The notes: a model not told the origin generated them from the letters alone. Counted from the first letter of the stretch, positions 21,406-31,706 are shown. The stretch is 64,000 bases of DNA from Pegoplata infirma (GCA_963921195.1 OY992540.1:79535337-79599336); one strand, 5' to 3'. Program-made: numbers and translations.

Positions 21406-21937
21406 TAGGGATGAGATTTTCATGCACTAAAAAATCGAAAATAAGCGCTTAAAATATGCACTAAAAAACTCAAAATATGCACTAAAAACATAAAAATATG
21501 TAATAAAAAATAAAATATGTGCAATAAATACGCAAAACTTCTTAAAAAAACAAATAATAACGCTTAAATAGTAATATTTAAAACTTTATATACGATAGAT
21601 TTTTTAGAAATTAAGACAATCTATAAAAAAAAAAATAATGTTTCTGATTTCCAAAATAAATTTATAAAATTTAAAATAATTTTTGAAACAAATAAATTTC
21701 AATTTGTGTTTTGCTAATTTATGCCAAAATATGCAAAAATATGCACTTAAAAGTTGGAAACATGCACAAAATATGCATTAAAAACCAAAATATGCAAAAA
21801 TATGCAATTTCACCAAAATATGCAAAAACAAATCTATGCCATTTTAACGCAAATTTCTTGATTCGGAAAGATAATTGGTCGATATCGTTTTTAGACTATC
21901 GACAAAAACATGCATTTGCATGGAAATCTCATCCCTA
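21406..21937. mobile_element. hAT-type MITE with AAAATATGCACTAAAAA repeats (copy 1)
   Basis: The ends are TAGGGATGAGATTTTCATGCA and TGCATGGAAATCTCATCCCTA. The 8-bp flanks are GTGATCAA (21398-21405) and CTGATCAA (21938-21945), one mismatch apart and both fitting the hAT target pattern nTnnnnAn. The empty target is seen in the related Helentron-like copy near 23813-23830. The interior holds about ten copies of an ATATGCAC/ATATGCAAAA motif. It is non-coding. Confidence 0.85.
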
Positions 21938-22035
21938 CTGATCAATAATGTTGTAAACCGACCAATATTTCGATGTGGTACACACTGAAAGACAAAATAT
22001 GTGTGTATCCCCATACTGTGGCTGCAGGGTTTACA
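21938..22035 (-). mobile_element. Helentron-like subfamily 1 copy, part 2 (5' end)
   Basis: GATCAATAATG, ACCGACCAATATTTCGATG, GTACACAC and ATCCCCATACTGTGG give, on the minus strand, the conserved 5' block of the subfamily-1 copies (CCACAGTATGGGGGTATACTC). Confidence 0.65.
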
Positions 22036-22479
22036 AAACATATTTTCCGAAAACATCAATGAAAATTTAAGAAAATTTTTTTTTGAAATTTTGCAGAATA
22101 AACTGAAATTCAGAAAAAATCAATCAAAACTTAGAAGGTTTACAAATATATCATTTTATAAAACTTTCGTTGAAATTTTCGAAAGGCCGTTTTACATAGT
22201 TGTTTAAAATCTAGTCCTTCAATTATTTCCATCCCACTCTACCGCACATTATGAATGACATAACGTTTAGCCTATTGCAGTTCACCTTAATTGTACTTGA
22301 AACTGATTACGGTAACCACGGAAGCATATTTTGTGTAATAAAATCATAATAAATTACAAAATTTATGGTTATTTTTTCTTTATAAAATTATATTAAAATG
22401 GATAAAAATTTTATTACAATTTTTTATAAATTTGTTTAATATTTCTCTAGATTATTTTAATTTGTTGGCTGAAAAAATA
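22036..22479. other. AT-rich non-coding sequence
   Basis: Nothing recognised; no repeat partner noticed inside the window. Confidence 0.45.
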
Positions 22480-22985
22480 TGTTTTTTCTGTTAGTACAGA
22501 TGGAGCACGGGCTCTAATTCTATTTGTTAAAAGGGAATAAATTAAAAAATGCAGAAGAAAATTTAATTTCAAAAAATTATAGACATTTCTGGTATTCCCA
22601 TAACAGTTTCAAACTCTACAGTTGTAATGTTATCTTCAGTAAGGTTTCTAAATACATATTGGTTTGTCATGTTCATAGGTAATGACCGGTACCTTAAACC
22701 ACACAGCCACCACATTGTTAGGATATGCTTGGTCAAATAATCGTTTCTTGCTATATTGCTGCTGTGATTACATATTAATAGTTTTTATAGAATGATTTTT
22801 TTACAATTTCTTACAGTCCAATTCTATTTTTAGTTTCTCAACTTTTCTTCACTATCTCTAAATTTTTTTTGTCTCTTATATATTTTTCGCAAGGGTTACC
22901 AACATGATCTGACATAGCAAGCACAAATAAAGGGATTTGCATTTATATTTCGGAGACGCGCCTAAGGGCGACGTATTTATCAGCA
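22480..22985 (+). repeat. Dispersed repeat pair, copy 1 (partner 35380-35745)
   Basis: Shared in order: CACGGGCTCTAATT, AAAATGCAGAAGAAAATTT, TATAGACATTTCTGGTATTCCCAT, CGCAAGGGTTACCAACATGATCTGA and GACG-GCCTAAGGGCGAC. About 450 bases with moderate divergence. The class is unknown and it is non-coding. Confidence 0.7.
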
Positions 22986-22987
22986 TT

Positions 22988-23674
22988 TTTTATACCCTCC
23001 AACCACAGTATGGGGGTATACTCACTTTGTCATTCCGTTTGTAACGCATAAAAATATCGGTCGGGGACCCCATAAAGTATATATATTATAGATCTATGAT
23101 CGATTCTAAGTCGTTCTATGAATGTCCGTCCGTCCGTCCGTCCGTCCGTCCGTCTGTATAAACACGATTCAGTCCAAAATAAAAGAGCTAGACCCCTGAA
23201 AATTGGTCAGAATATGTATAATGTTCATAGGCCGGTTAAGTTCGGAAATGGGCAAAATCGGGCCAGGGGGAAAAAAGTTCCCCCTTAACAAACTAAAAAA
23301 ACCTCTTAAAAAACGCCATTTTTACATCTTTTTTTGCCATTATTGTTAAACAAATGAAATCTTTTTATGTCAGAAGGGGTTTAATCTCCTGAACTTAGAC
23401 CCAGGGGGCTGGAAAATTTAGTTTTTTTCTACCCGCCCCCTTTAGTGGGCGTGGATTTAAAAAAACCATTAAAATAATGAGAAAATGGTATTACTAAATT
23501 GCAAAAAGCATAATAAATAAATTAGTTAACATTTATCGCGATGGGGAAAGTATCCCTCACCACCCCCACCGAGCCCAACCCAAAAAAAAAAACGACCCTG
23601 GATTTTTTATATGTTTTAACATGTTGGAGGGTATCATAGATTCGGCATAGCCGAATTTAACACTCTCACTTGTT
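22988..23674 (+). mobile_element. Helentron-like element (subfamily 1), essentially complete
   Basis: It starts TTATACCCTCCAACCACAGTATGG, has (GTCC)n at 23125-23155 and a CGAACATGGGCAAAATCGG-type block at about 23240. It ends TTGGAGGGTATCATAG, the hairpin ATTCGGCATAGCCGAAT, then TTAACACTCTCACTTGTTAT. The 5' ACCCTCCAA and 3' TTGGAGGGT form subterminal inverted repeats, a Helentron hallmark. It is non-autonomous. Confidence 0.8.
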
Positions 23675-23713
23675 ATTTATTGTTTTTTCGGTTAATGACT
23701 TTTGTGTTGGCTC

Positions 23714-24259
23714 TTTATACCCTCCAACCACAGTATGGGGGTATACTCACTTTGTCATTCCGTGTGTAACGCATCGAAATATCGGTCTAGGACCCCATAA
23801 AGTATATATATTATTGATCAGTGATCCATTCTAAGACATTCTAGCGATGTCCGTCTGTCCGTCCGTCCGTCCGTCCGTCTGTGGAAGACACGATACAGTC
23901 CAAAGTAAAAGAGCTAGACTCCTGAAATTTGGCACGAATATGTCTTATAGTATTGGGCTGGTTAAGTTCGAACATGGGCAAAATCGGTTCAGGGGGAAAA
24001 AAGTTCCCCTCTTAAGAACTAAAAAAACCTCTAAAAAAAGCCATTTTTTATAGGTTTTTTGTACTTTTGCTTAGCAAACGAAACAATATTATGTCAAAAG
24101 AAGTTGCAGTTGGATCCAGGAATGTTGTCTCCAACCGACTTTACCCCCCCCCCCCCCCCCCAAAAAAAAAAAAAAGATGCCCCTGTTTTTTTTTTTTTTT
24201 TTAAGTGTTGGAGGGTATAAAAGATTCGGCACAGCCGAATTTAACACTCTCACTTGTTT
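23714..24259 (+). mobile_element. Helentron-like element (subfamily 1), second tandem copy
   Basis: The same 5' and 3' ends as the copy 40 bases upstream, with (GTCC)n at 23853-23880 and hairpin ATTCGGCACAGCCGAAT near 24223. It contains a C18 run followed by A14 near 24142-24175. The two copies are in direct orientation and almost adjacent, as described for Helitron-like tandem insertions. Confidence 0.8.
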
Positions 24260-24839
24260 TAATTTATTTTCGCTTTTAAAATTCTCATTTAGTTTATTTT
24301 TTTACTTTAATTTATCAATATACATTAGAAAAGTTTTCTAACCATTTAAATATATTAAATATATGCAAAAGCTCAATTTCAGCATCACTAGATGGCTCTA
24401 GTAATAATTCAAAATTATTTTAAGTTTTTGTTTTATATCAGTAGGCTATTTTGAATATGGGTAAAAATGGGATCGTGGTTAAAATATCAATATATCTGGG
24501 TCCCATAAAACTCCGATATTTCTATCTTAAAAATTACAAATCAAGCTCCGTTTGGGATCCAGCGTTTTAACCTTCCAGCAAAGTAAATAAATTATGATTA
24601 CTTCCAATTTATTTTATAGAATTATTATTTTTGAAAACTTAATGTATTTATGCCAATTAAGATTTAAATCTGTATATTCACAAATAGGGCAACTTTAAAA
24701 AAGCACAAAAAAAAATTGAAATTGACAATCCAAAAAGCATAAAAAGGGCAATAATAAAGTTAATTTTAATCGTGGCAAAGATTTTGAAATTCAAAAAAAA
24801 GAAACATAAGAAAGTTATAATTGATTAAGAAATACTAAA
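24260..24839. other. AT-rich non-coding sequence
   Basis: No gene or clear repeat found. Confidence 0.45.
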
Positions 24840-25740
24840 TATCCTACACTCTTAATAAAATGAGAAAAATTTTCTTACTCCAAGTTGGCTAAATTTAAAC
24901 TAAATGTGTAGTTTTAACTGAAATTAGTGGAAATTTAAATGGCGGCTTTTTTCTATGTTAAAGATTTTTAAAAAAAAGTCTCCAAATTTCTTTCCCTTGA
25001 CCCTTCAATAAAGCTTAAGACAATATTTCATTTAAACTTAATTTAAACCAAATCCGACCATTTTAAAAATTTCTTGCGTTACACTCTTTTTATTAATGTT
25101 AGCATGCTAAATAAGAATATCAAAAAGTTCTAAAATCGGTCGAGCGGTTTTCGAGATATCGCCATTTGAAATTAGTCAAAAAATTTCCAAAAATGGCGGT
25201 TTTCTTGTAGGTTAAAGAAATTGTTTATGGAAAATCGTAAAATATTTTTCCATTCATTTCCACTATTGCATAGAACTTTCATTTAAACCTAATTTAAACC
25301 AAATCGGATAATTTTAACCCATTTATGCCCTTCGATCTAAGTTTAGATTTTTTGGTGAAAATTTTCAAAAAAAAAATGTAATCGAAGGGCACCGCGGCTT
25401 TAAATTATTGAACTTGGCTCTAACTAATTTATAATGAAAGTTTATCCCATGATTTTTAAAAGGGGCAAGGAAAAAAGTTTTAATACTTTTAATTTTTTTA
25501 TTTTTTGACCGTGGGGAAAACCGCCATTTTTTGCAAACTTCAAATACCGATATCTCGAAAACCTTTCTACCGGTTTTAATTTTTTTTTGATATTCGTGTT
25601 CAGAGCATCGAAATTAATAAATATAATGTTTTGCAAAACATATTTCCTTAAAAAAATTTTTCAAAAATCCAAAATTTTGATCAACGGGCCCCACGGGTTA
25701 ATTTAATCCAATTGGCTTCAAATTTGACGCTAGAATCCAC
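24840..25740. repeat. Degenerate dispersed/tandem repeat family, copy 1 (partner 38095-39665)
   Basis: Recurring phrases are AAATGGCGGTTTT, TCGAGATATCGCCATTTGAAAT, AATTTAAACCAAATC, CGAAGGGC-CC and CACGGGTTAATTTAATCC-ATTGGC. Several occur in both orientations within the segment, so it is partly palindromic. No protein is encoded; the 64-codon minus-strand frame at 25442-25636 is inside the repeat. Confidence 0.65.
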
Positions 25741-26189
25741 TACAAAAGACAGTTTAAACAACTGCATTTGTTGTTGTTTATGCGTCTACTACATTTTACG
25801 GTAAAATCAACTAAAAATTATTGTTGTTTTTTAACTATTATTAACAACTACAAAAAACGATAAAAACAACTTCAAATTACAGTTGTTTTACTGTAACTCA
25901 AATTGTCAGAAAACTTCTAAGCGTCAAAAATGGTTAAAATTGTTAAGTAATATTTCCTGCTTTATCTGGCACTTTCAACTCGTTCAACACATCCGTTTGT
26001 CTACAAAATTATAAGTTTTTTTATGGACTAAAAAAACTACATAAATCAACTGTTACTACAATGTAGTGTTTTTTGTATTTATTTTTTAAAACGACTACAA
26101 AAAATAGTTGTTTGAAATTTTTGATACAAAAACAACTGAAATTGTAGTTGAAAACAACAACTACTACTTACTACACAAACTATCGTCAT
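25741..26189. repeat. ACAACTAC/TTGTTGTT-rich tract
   Basis: Short motifs (CTACAAAAAA, TAGTTGTT, AACAACAACTACTAC) recur irregularly on both strands, resembling the 8850-9010 segment inside the 7791-9289 element. The boundaries are not resolved. Confidence 0.5.
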
Positions 26190-26263
26190 AGAGTAGGTTG
26201 TAAGGGGCTGCTGCCCCTTAGAGTCTACGTCAGCACCCGTTGACTCTGAATTCAATTGTGATA
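26190..26263 (-). mobile_element. 3'-UTR fragment of the non-LTR retrotransposon family seen at 49.4 kb
   Basis: TAGGTTGTAAG-GGCTGCTG, ACGTCA-CAC-CG-, GACTCTGA and ATTGTGATA match in order the segment 49441-49505, which lies just downstream (minus strand) of the retrotransposon reading frame. It is truncated by the SINE target site at 26264. Confidence 0.7.
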
Positions 26264-26275
26264 TAGTGCACATAA

Positions 26276-26425
26276 GGGGCCCCTGTAGCCTAGTTGGTAG
26301 CGTGCTAGCCTTTGAAACTGGGGATCGTGGGTTCGATTCCCACCAGAGCCCTTGGTTTTTTCGCTACAACGAAACGACGGTCATTGTTAAAATTATTAAA
26401 ATGTGTTCTAATTAAAAGTAAAAAG
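26276..26425 (+). mobile_element. tRNA-derived SINE (copy 1) with 12-bp target duplication
   Basis: The head carries a perfect RNA polymerase III A box (TAGCCTAGTTG, 26286-26296) and a perfect B box (GGTTCGATTCC, 26330-26340) inside a T-arm stem GTGGG/CCCAC. The acceptor and anticodon stems do not pair cleanly, so it is not a functional tRNA. The tRNA-like head is followed by a unique 75-base tail (CTTGG-TTTCGCTACAACGA-ACGA) that recurs in copy 2 at 53.9 kb. A perfect direct repeat, TAGTGCACATAA, flanks it at 26264-26275 and 26426-26437, giving exact ends and a 150-base element. Confidence 0.9.
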
Positions 26426-26437
26426 TAGTGCACATAA

Positions 26438-26917
26438 TTTTAAGGTCTAATAGAATAAAAATTTGCCCGGACATTTGGAAAACTCAAATGTTGAAGAACA
26501 AATTCCACTTTTGTGAACACATCTCGGTAAATAATGCCGACACAAGAGATAATCCAAATGCATTTTTGTAGCTTTTGTAACTCGAAGAACAGGGCCGCTA
26601 AATACCTGAAAGCCCTCCGAGACAAATTTTTTGAGTTATCCAATTTTTAAGATTCCCAAGACCCCATCGCAGTTAAAAATTATCGAATCTCGAAAACTAA
26701 GTAAGGTCGAGCGAAACGGATAAACATTTTGGACCAATATCTATGGCGCCCCTAAAGTACCCAATGATATCTAGTACCACGGTGTCCAAACCTAATGAGT
26801 TGGATGTGTATGAACTAAATTTGAAAAACCTTTTTCCCATTTTCGAGTAAAAATTTACAAAATTTTAATTCTGTGCTGTTCAAAATCTCATGAAATACAT
26901 GAACTGAAACGAAAAAA
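26438..26917. other. Non-coding sequence of moderate complexity
   Basis: Less AT-rich than the surroundings. The 67-codon minus-strand frame has no recognisable feature. No repeat partner noticed. Confidence 0.4.
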
Positions 26918-27400
26918 AACAAGTAAGAGTATAAAATTCAGCTGTGCCGAATCTGTTACACCCTCCACCGGGGCATAGCAAGATATCTCCGCTCGCTACA
27001 AATGTTAACAAATTTAATAATTATGCTTTTTATTAATACAATTAAATTATTATTTAAACAACTTTCTGTTATCCATGCTAACAAAAGGCGGCGCGCGGTT
27101 TGAAAATAGGCGACATTTTCTTATACCCTGGGTCAGGACTTTGAACTTTATTTGACATAAATTGTTTAATTTGTTTAGTAAAAAAAACTGTTAAAAAATA
27201 ATGTTTTCAGAGCTTGGTTTAGATCTTCAAGGGGAAACTTTTTTCCCTCTGGTCCCATTTTGCCCATTTTCGTGTCAAGTTAAGCTCTTTTATTTTGGCC
27301 TGCATCGTGTTCTCCACAGAACGGCCAAAATGTCGTAGAATTGATCATGGGTCTATGACCAATATTTGGATGCTTTATACACGAAATGACAAAATTAGTA
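26918..27400 (-). mobile_element. Helentron-like element (subfamily 1), minus strand, diverged
   Basis: Read on the minus strand it ends with the hairpin-like ATTCGGCACAGCTGAAT and ACTCTTACTTGTT at 26919-26960. Moving inward it shows GGTGGAGGGTGTAACAG, the AACTTGACACGAAAATGGGCAAAATGGG block and GGTCATAGACCCATGATCAATTCTACGACATT. The 5' terminal ACCCTCCAA is missing. Confidence 0.65.
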
Positions 27401-27404
27401 CATA

Positions 27405-27495
27405 TTTAGAAGAAAAGTACCATTTGTAAATACAAATTTAAATGGGGTATATAGTGGAAAAAATGGTACTTTGGTACTTTTGTACCTCCAGTAAT
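27405..27495. repeat. GGTACTTTGGTACTTTT repeat fragment
   Basis: AAAAATGGTACTTTGGTACTTTTGTACCTCC resembles 33440-33485 and units of the 48.95-50.19 kb tandem family. Confidence 0.5.
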
Positions 27496-27524
27496 AATGA
27501 TAAGAGTTGTGTCGTTAATGAACG

Positions 27525-27652
27525 AACTACACCATTTCCAATTGTATTTTAAAACTTTCCAAATGTATTTTAAAATTGTCCAAATGTATTTTAAAATTGT
27601 CCAAATGTATTTTAAAATTGTTCAAATGAATTTTAAAATTGTCCAAATGTAC
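27525..27652 (-). repeat. 21-bp minisatellite, short array (minus orientation)
   Basis: Five units of CCAAATGTATTTTAAAATTGT, the reverse complement of the units at 30.9 and 32.4 kb. Its left junction CTACACCATTTCCAATTG is the reverse complement of the right junction of the 30.9-kb array (CAATTGGAAATGGTGTAG). The array end is therefore a shared sequence boundary and not random. Confidence 0.85.
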
Positions 27653-28158
27653 AACTGCTTCCATCTTGTCGTGGCCCTAATGTCCATTTAATCGGAGCAA
27701 TTTCTGCAAATGGCGTGATTCTTTTTGAGAGAAAAAGAGGATCGTTTAATTCTGCTACCGCAATAGAGTGGGTCAAAACACTTTTTGACAGATGGACTGG
27801 AATGGGGAATAGCTTGGCAGATTTAGTTGTAGTTTGCGACAATGCACCTGCCCACTCACGGCTAGAAACAGCCTTCTCCGATGTCCCTGCTCAACTTCTA
27901 CGCCTGGGTCCCTACTCGCCACAACTAAATCCGATAGAGATTATCTGGAGCAAAATAAAAACTATAGTTAAATCATCTATTGGAATTCCAAACGTTGTTC
28001 CTCCAGGAGTTGTAGAACAGCGTCTACAATACCTGGAGGAATTAATGGATAATGCCATAGTAAATATCACTCAAGCTGACTGTGCTAGGGCAGTTCAACA
28101 CTCCACTTCTTTTCACATCATGGCTTCAAACCAAGAAGATATTCCTGTAGGCCAATAA
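27637..28158 (+). pseudogene. C-terminal half of an IS630/Tc1-mariner superfamily (DDE_3) transposase
   Basis: The frame is open from just after a TAA at 27634-27636 to the TAA at 28156-28158. From about 27652 it reads as a transposase catalytic core: RGPNVHLIGAIS, a GSFNSATAIEW region, then VVVCDNAPAHS carrying the second catalytic aspartate, then LGPYSPQLNPIEIIWSKIK carrying the catalytic glutamate. I count 32 residues between that D and E, close to but shorter than the 34 typical of Tc1. The first catalytic aspartate and the N-terminal DNA-binding domain are absent because the frame runs upstream into the 21-bp minisatellite. No ATG starts the domain; the GTG at 27715 is internal. An AATAAA overlaps the stop. 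The core is intact enough to suggest fairly recent activity of the source element, but this copy cannot encode a complete enzyme. Confidence 0.85.
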
Positions 28159-28445
28159 AAAAACTTCGACATTTTGTTTATTCCACTCATAAAAATACAT
28201 TAGTCAAAAAGAGCGATATAACATTTTTAGTACGTTTTATTATTCCGTTGTCAAAAATCTGTTAAAATAGTAAGAGAGAAGTAAAGATACAATAAATATT
28301 CTGTGAAAAGGAATTTTATTGCTATATTTTTAGTGAATTACTATATAAATTTTAACTTTACATATTTTTTACAACGGTTTAATAAAACTAACTATAAAAG
28401 ATATATGGCAGGGCCTTTATTTACCATTTTTTTTTTTGTGTACAT
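28159..28445. other. Non-coding sequence downstream of the transposase remnant
   Basis: Probably the transposon's 3' non-coding part. No terminal inverted repeat could be assigned. Confidence 0.4.
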
Positions 28446-29240
28446 TAGGGTAGCACGAAAAATTACTTTTGTTGAACTTCATCAAGTGCCTGGCAAATTA
28501 TGGTTTCTTTTGGTATAAAAAATCTACATTTAAAATTTTAGACAAATCGGACGACATTCGATGTTTAAATTTATTTCAATTACACTGTGCTACAGTGAAA
28601 AAATACTTCTGATGTGACATGGTATAGGTTGTTGGTTTTGTTGAGTATATCACAAAATGTCCATTAAATTTGCCAGTCGCCCTCATATTTTAGAGTTATT
28701 GTCAAAAAACGTTTTTTTGGGACTTTGCTCACTAAACCTTGTGTAATTATGAAATTTTTCATAAATATAAAGATTGTTGAACGAACTATAGCAGAAAAAA
28801 ATCAATAAACTCAACAAATTTTCAAAAAATAACAAAAAAATTTGATATTGTTGAAAAAATCAATACATATCTTTCTTATATGTATAGACCAATTCCCACA
28901 CGTAAAAAGCCCTATCCTTCTTTTATCAAAAACAGTTAAAAAATTGAAAACCGGTTGAAAAATGATTAAGTTACACGTGGTTTAGTGAGAAAAGTCCCAA
29001 AAAAACGTTTTTTTGACAATAACTTTAAAACTTGAGAGTGTCTGGCAAGCTTTTTGTGATCTTTTCGACGAGACCTACAACCTTAACTACCTCATTTCAA
29101 AAGTATATTCGATTTTGTGTTTTTTGTAGCACAGTGTTATTATCTTACTTGATCAGCTTTTTAACAAAAAAACAATTTCACTTTGGTATGATATATAAGG
29201 CATTTAGCTTCAAAAACGTCTTCAAAAAAATGTTTGGCCC
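28446..29240. mobile_element. TAGGGTAGC-ended palindromic element, right end not resolved
   Basis: It starts TAGGGTAGCACGAAAAATTAC. Inverted arms of roughly 150 bases pair around TTATTGTCAAAAAACGTTTTTTTGGGACTT (about 28695-28735) and its complement at 28978-29030. The outer pair GTGCTACA (28588) matches TGTAGCAC (29123). It is non-coding; the 86-codon frame at 29032 is arm sequence. Confidence 0.65.
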
Positions 29241-29362
29241 GTTGGGGTCTTACTCTAAAAAATTAAAAATAAAAATATTTTTGTTTATATAGGCAACGAT
29301 ATTAGTTGTTTTTTGCTCTTAATGATACATATTCATAAAAAATACTGTTTCCAACTGCCACA

Positions 29363-29823
29363 TCCCAGCAAAAAAAGTGCGGAGTACTTCTATTTGGAGT
29401 GCTTTAAAACTACAACAAATGTAATGAAATACAACAAAAATAACAAAAAACACAAGAAAAAAACGCAAAGGCATTATTTTCTACTCCATAAAAAGTTGAT
29501 ATTCAGTTCTTAACTCATTAACTTCCGCGACACTCCCATACAAATGTAAGTAGATATTCAGTAGAAAAGAAGTACTCCGAGTTTTCAAACAACTTCCAAC
29601 TACTACCCGGAGTACTTCTTATTTACTGAATATCTACTTACATTTGTATGGGAGTGTCGCGGAAGGTAATGAGTTAAGAACTGAATAACTATGAATTCTG
29701 GAGTAGAAAATAATGTTTGTGTGTTTTTGTCTTGTGTTTTTTGTTATTTTGTTGTATTTCATTACATTTGTTATAGTTTTAAAGTACTCCACCAGGAAGT
29801 GGTAATGACTTTTTTTGCAGGGA
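29363..29823. mobile_element. CCCAGC-ended MITE, almost perfect full-length palindrome
   Basis: It begins TCCCAGCAAAAAAAGTGCGG and ends TTTTTTTGCAGGGA. Essentially the whole element folds back: GAGTACTTCTATTTGG, AACGCAAAGGCATTATTTTCTACTCC, CGCGACACTCCCATACAAATGTAAGTAGATATTCAGTA and their complements meet at about 29593. It shares motifs with 7791-9289. The palindrome could form a ~220-bp hairpin RNA if transcribed. Confidence 0.8.
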
Positions 29824-30917
29824 TCTTTATTGTGTCCTGAAATGAATAAAAAAAGCAAAAATGTCATTGAGCGCAACATAACACCTAATATCGTTGAATT
29901 TTTATGTATGCTTAGGGCCCAATGGCCCTAAATTGTTTTTCAAAATTATTTTTTAAGCTGAATGCCCTATCCCACCAAAATATTTTTTTCCCGTTTATAA
30001 GTTAATAAAGTAAAATTATAATTTAAAGAAACTTAAAATATGATTTTTGATTATGATTTTTTTTTGAAGGACCAGCTTTGACTCTCCTACGGCACGGGTT
30101 AAAATTGTTCAATTTGTCTAAATTTAAATATAGAATTTTTATACCAAAAGGAACCATAATTTGCATAGCACTCGACAAAAGTAATTTTTCGAGCGTCAGA
30201 ATACATTTGCTTCTAATTAAAAATTGTTCAATATTGCTTATAATGAATATAACCAATTTTTTCCTTTTTAATCATAATTTTTACTTAGTTTTTTCTTGTA
30301 TTTATGTACATTCCATCATAATTTTAAAATTTTTGTTAACAATTAAGTACCGCTGAATTAGATTTTTATTAATATTTGTTCATTAACATTTCATTTAACT
30401 TCTTTTAACATTTTTGTTATTTAAAATAAATTATATTGAAAACATATTTTTATGTAGTTTAATTACATGTAAGTGCTTTGGTAAGTACATTTGAAAAATA
30501 TTGTTTCCAAATTTTTTTTGTAAATGATGGTATACCCAAAGATTACAAATAATAAAAATACAGAAATGGTAACAGTTCGTAAAGTTCGAATGGTTGTTTG
30601 AAAATATCGAATGAGTTTTTCGAACATTTTTTTATTTTTTTTTTGTAAAAAAGGACTTTAGTATTTTGGAAGGCTTACTGTCCAGAACTTAAACTAATTT
30701 GCAAAAAAAAGTACGTAGTAGGATGGGATGAGATTATTCACGTGTGTTCCCACTTCCGTGGGCTTTGTATACCTACACATTAACGTGTCCAGATTTCTTA
30801 ATTTTAACGACTGACCACTACTTATACTTCTATGCACATAGTGACTTTGCTCAGTCTCATAACTCCAATAAAATTCTCATTATGAAAGAGAAAACAAATT
30901 TTTTTTGTAAACAATTT
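29824..30917. other. AT-rich non-coding sequence
   Basis: Over 1 kb without a supported gene or repeat. Short frames (77-92 codons) on opposite strands overlap and lack any recognisable feature. Confidence 0.45.
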
Positions 30918-31703
30918 TTTAAAATACATTTGGACAATTTTAAAATACAATTGGAAAATTTTAAAATACATTTGGACAATTTTAAAATACATTTGGAAAA
31001 TTGTAAACTACATTTGGACAATTTTAAAATACATATGGACAATTTTAAAATACATTTGGAAAAAATTAAACTACATTTGGAAAATTTTAAAATACATTTG
31101 GACAATTTTAAAAAACATTTGGACAATTTTAAAATACATTTGGACAATTTTAAACTACATTTGGACAATTTTAAAATACATTTGGACAAATTTGAAAATA
31201 CATTTGGACAATTTTAAACTACATTTGGACAATTTTAAAATACATTTGGAAATTTTTAAAATACATTTGGAAAATTTTAAACTACATTTGGAAATTTTTA
31301 AAATACATATGGAAAATTTTAAAATTTTAAACTACATTTGGACAATTTTAAAATACATTTGGACAATTTTAAAATACTTTTGGAAAAATTTAAAATACAT
31401 TTCGACAATTTTAAACTACATGTGGACAATTTTAAAATATATTTGGACAATTTTAAAATACATTTGGACAATTTTAAAATATATTTGGACAATTTTAAAA
31501 TACATTTGGACAATTTTAAAATGCATTTGGACACTTTTAAAATTCATTTGGACAATTTTAAAATACATTTGGACAATTTGAAAATACATTTGGACAATTT
31601 TAAAATTCATTTGAACAATTTTAAAATACATTTGGACAATTTTAAAATACATTTGGACAATTTTAAAATACATTTGGAAAGTTTTAAAATACAATTGGAA
31701 ATG
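30918..31703 (+). repeat. 21-bp minisatellite array 1
   Basis: About 37 units of ACATTTGGACAATTTTAAAAT with scattered variants (CAT-ATGG, GGAAAATT, AAACTACA). Because 21 is divisible by three and the unit has no stop in several frames, it produces overlapping open frames on both strands, such as a repeated HLDNFKI heptapeptide. These are not evidence of a gene. The array ends at the conserved junction CAATTGGAAATGGTGTAG. Confidence 0.9.
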
Positions 31704-31706
31704 GTG

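Noticed and set aside
23847..24053. Frame starting MSVCPSVRPSVC
   Set aside because: Translation of the (GTCC)n tract of a Helentron-like element.
26276..26352. Functional tRNA gene
   Set aside because: The B box and T-arm are good, but the acceptor and anticodon stems mispair, the head is followed by a conserved non-tRNA tail, and target duplications surround the whole unit. It is a SINE.
27715..28158. Transposase starting at 27715
   Set aside because: The codon is GTG and lies inside the conserved core; the open frame and family similarity extend upstream to about 27640.
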